From contig DAOTXR010000069.1 of assembly GCA_034435375.1 (NCBI GenBank), forward strand, positions 66,984 through 130,983: DNA of 64,000 bases, in the 5' to 3' direction. The stretch's first letter is position 1, and every line of letters starts with the position of its first letter. This DNA is from DAOTXR01 sp034435375. Lineage in GTDB: Bacteria > Chloroflexota > Anaerolineae > Aggregatilineales > UBA3940. Under the pieces are notes generated by a model. That model had not been told where the DNA came from and ran no database searches. It saw nothing but the letters and a program-made list of their open reading frames with translations. Position numbers and translations under genes: made by a program. Positions 63,801 to 64,000 of this stretch are shown in pieces.

Positions 63801-64000
63801 GGTTCCGTGAGGGGGAGTTCGGCGTGGCGGATGTGCTGGCAAGGGCCAAGAACACGGCGGTCGAGGCGCTGGCGAACGCCGGGATACTCGAGGCGAGGGC
63901 AGGCAAGGTGCGGCTGTACCGCTGGGATGAGCTGGATGCGGGCTGGGAACCCCCCACCCCCGGCCCCTCCCCCACCGCGACTGCGTCGCGGAGGGAGGGG
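60815..64000 (+). CDS. DUF1156-family adenine-specific DNA methylase with in-frame insertions, 3' end outside window
   Basis: Predicted N6-adenine methyltransferase with a zinc ribbon (COG1743 type). It begins [40 protein letters not shown]. SAM motif I [17 protein letters not shown] starts at D131; the catalytic [18 protein letters not shown] is at 740-757. Zn ligands are C437, C442 and C508, C511 (CPNPAC and CIAC). The reading frame is open for 1062 codons to the window end. At least four insertions absent from the expected family sequence stay in frame: about residues 190-212, 245-423 (with a DUF559 domain), 468-482, and the visible C-terminal end. A DUF499-type ATPase gene often follows in such loci and should be looked for downstream. 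The downstream stop is not in the window. Confidence 0.9.
   Translation, partial: [1062 protein letters not shown]
61389..61450 (+). repeat. In-frame G/C palindromic repeat R1
   Basis: Left arm CCCCTCCCTCC (61389-61399) faces GGGGGAGGGG (61409-61418). A second hairpin GCGACC-GAA-GGTCGC (61421-61435) and a GGGGTGGGGGG run follow. It encodes about 22 residues between DRAQL and [12 protein letters not shown] of the methylase. Confidence 0.85.
61548..61589 (+). repeat. In-frame palindromic repeat R2, left flank of the DUF559 insertion
   Basis: CCCCCCATCCCCCAG leads into an 11-bp stem CCCCTTCCCCC (61563-61573) with 61579-61589, loop ACAAG. Orientation is opposite to R1 and R4. It encodes [11 protein letters not shown]. 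Confidence 0.88.
61635..61661 (+). repeat. Palindromic repeat R3, second left-flank copy
   Basis: CCCCTTCCCCC (61635-61645), ACA, then an imperfect complementary arm to 61661. Encodes [10 protein letters not shown]. It lies 46 bases after R2, just before the DUF559 coding part. Confidence 0.82.
61675..62027 (+). mobile_element. DUF559 nuclease-like domain inserted in frame in the methylase gene
   Basis: Residues ~288-404 of the methylase frame are a complete DUF559 domain: [70 protein letters not shown]. Family knowledge: DUF559 belongs to the Vsr/PD-(D/E)xK-like endonuclease group; candidate catalytic acidic residues are the Asp of VVDFYC and the Glu/Asp of VEIDG. The unit is bounded by R2/R3 on the left and the inverted R4 on the right. 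It separates YPAYT from [14 protein letters not shown], which are expected to be near each other in the methylase. Confidence 0.88.
62028..62082 (+). repeat. In-frame palindromic repeat R4, right flank of the DUF559 insertion
   Basis: An 11-bp stem (62028-62038 with 62044-62054, 5-base loop), then a second hairpin GCAGCC-GGA-GGCTGC (62056-62070), then CGGGATGGGGGG. This order matches R1 and is inverted relative to R2. Encodes [18 protein letters not shown]. Confidence 0.88.
62220..62260 (+). repeat. In-frame palindromic repeat R5
   Basis: CCCCCACCCCCGG leads into CCCCTCCC (62233-62240) paired with 62250-62257. It encodes [12 protein letters not shown] and is inserted between AWVEPQV and [10 protein letters not shown] in the zinc-ribbon region of the methylase. 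Confidence 0.85.
63951..64000 (+). repeat. Palindromic repeat R6, cut by the window end
   Basis: CCCCCCACCCCCGG, CCCCTCCC (63964-63971), an inner hairpin CGCGAC-TGC-GTCGCG (63976-63990) and the closing arm GGGAGGGG (63993-64000). The methylase frame continues through it as PPTPGPSPT. Confidence 0.8.

Noticed and set aside
55644..64000. Naming the island class 1 DISARM
   Set aside because: Only an SNF2 helicase and an adenine methylase are shared in general type; drmA, drmB and drmC are not in the window and the methylase family differs.

Overview
The window looks like a piece of a Chloroflexota chromosome, most likely an Anaerolineae-like lineage. This is inferred from gene content: GAF-HisKA_3 kinases, a Thr/Pro-tailed RodZ-like protein, a NuoC-NuoD fusion, a T-box in front of thrS, DUF559-bearing palindromic repeats and large Cys-rich lipoproteins. 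GC content is moderate to high throughout. I found no rRNA, tRNA, CRISPR array or transposase.

Layout, 0-22 kb: a sensor kinase truncated by the window edge (-), then rplI, a rodZ-like gene, rimO, a NUDIX hydrolase, rodA/ftsW and gltX (+). These are followed by a lone receiver protein, a YprB-like nuclease, a small membrane protein, ilvE, an SPFH protein, an Lgt-like protein, the split NAD synthetase pair, a PcrA/UvrD helicase, a GAF histidine kinase, and a MerR-aldo/keto reductase operon with a textbook 19-bp-spacer MerR promoter.

Layout, 22-48 kb: an aminoglycoside 6-adenylyltransferase-like gene, a short complex I cluster (nuoB, nuoCD fusion, nuoI), a Cys protein of unknown role, an Mrp ATPase, a RicT/PSP1 protein, an M20 amidohydrolase and purA. 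On the minus strand follow a roughly 900-residue Cys-rich lipoprotein, deoC, lpdA, an L-threonine-dehydrogenase-like SDR, iorBA, a glycerol-1-phosphate dehydrogenase-like gene, gyrB and a membrane protein. Two tandem NfuA-like genes follow, each with its own near-identical promoter.

Layout, 48-55.6 kb: an FHA protein and thrS with a complete T-box leader (specifier ACC, terminator, T-box sequence). After that comes a decaying accessory stretch: a truncated Avd-like four-helix protein, a vapBC pair whose toxin has a one-base frameshift, a hybrid kinase that begins at its H-box, a receiver-kinase fusion, and a broken ParM/StbA-like gene.

Layout, 55.6-64 kb: a defence-like island. A SNF2-type helicase with a DUF3883-like end is followed by two different toxin-antitoxin modules (VapBC-type and MNT-HEPN). 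They are separated by a decayed copy of a methylase start plus helicase end. A DUF1156-family adenine-specific DNA methylase then runs off the window. The methylase reading frame has been entered at several places by G/C-rich palindromic repeats that stay in frame. One of the insertions carries a complete DUF559 nuclease-like domain. The repeat-plus-nuclease element inside a defence methylase, and the scar of a tandem helicase-TA-methylase duplication, are the most unusual items in the window.
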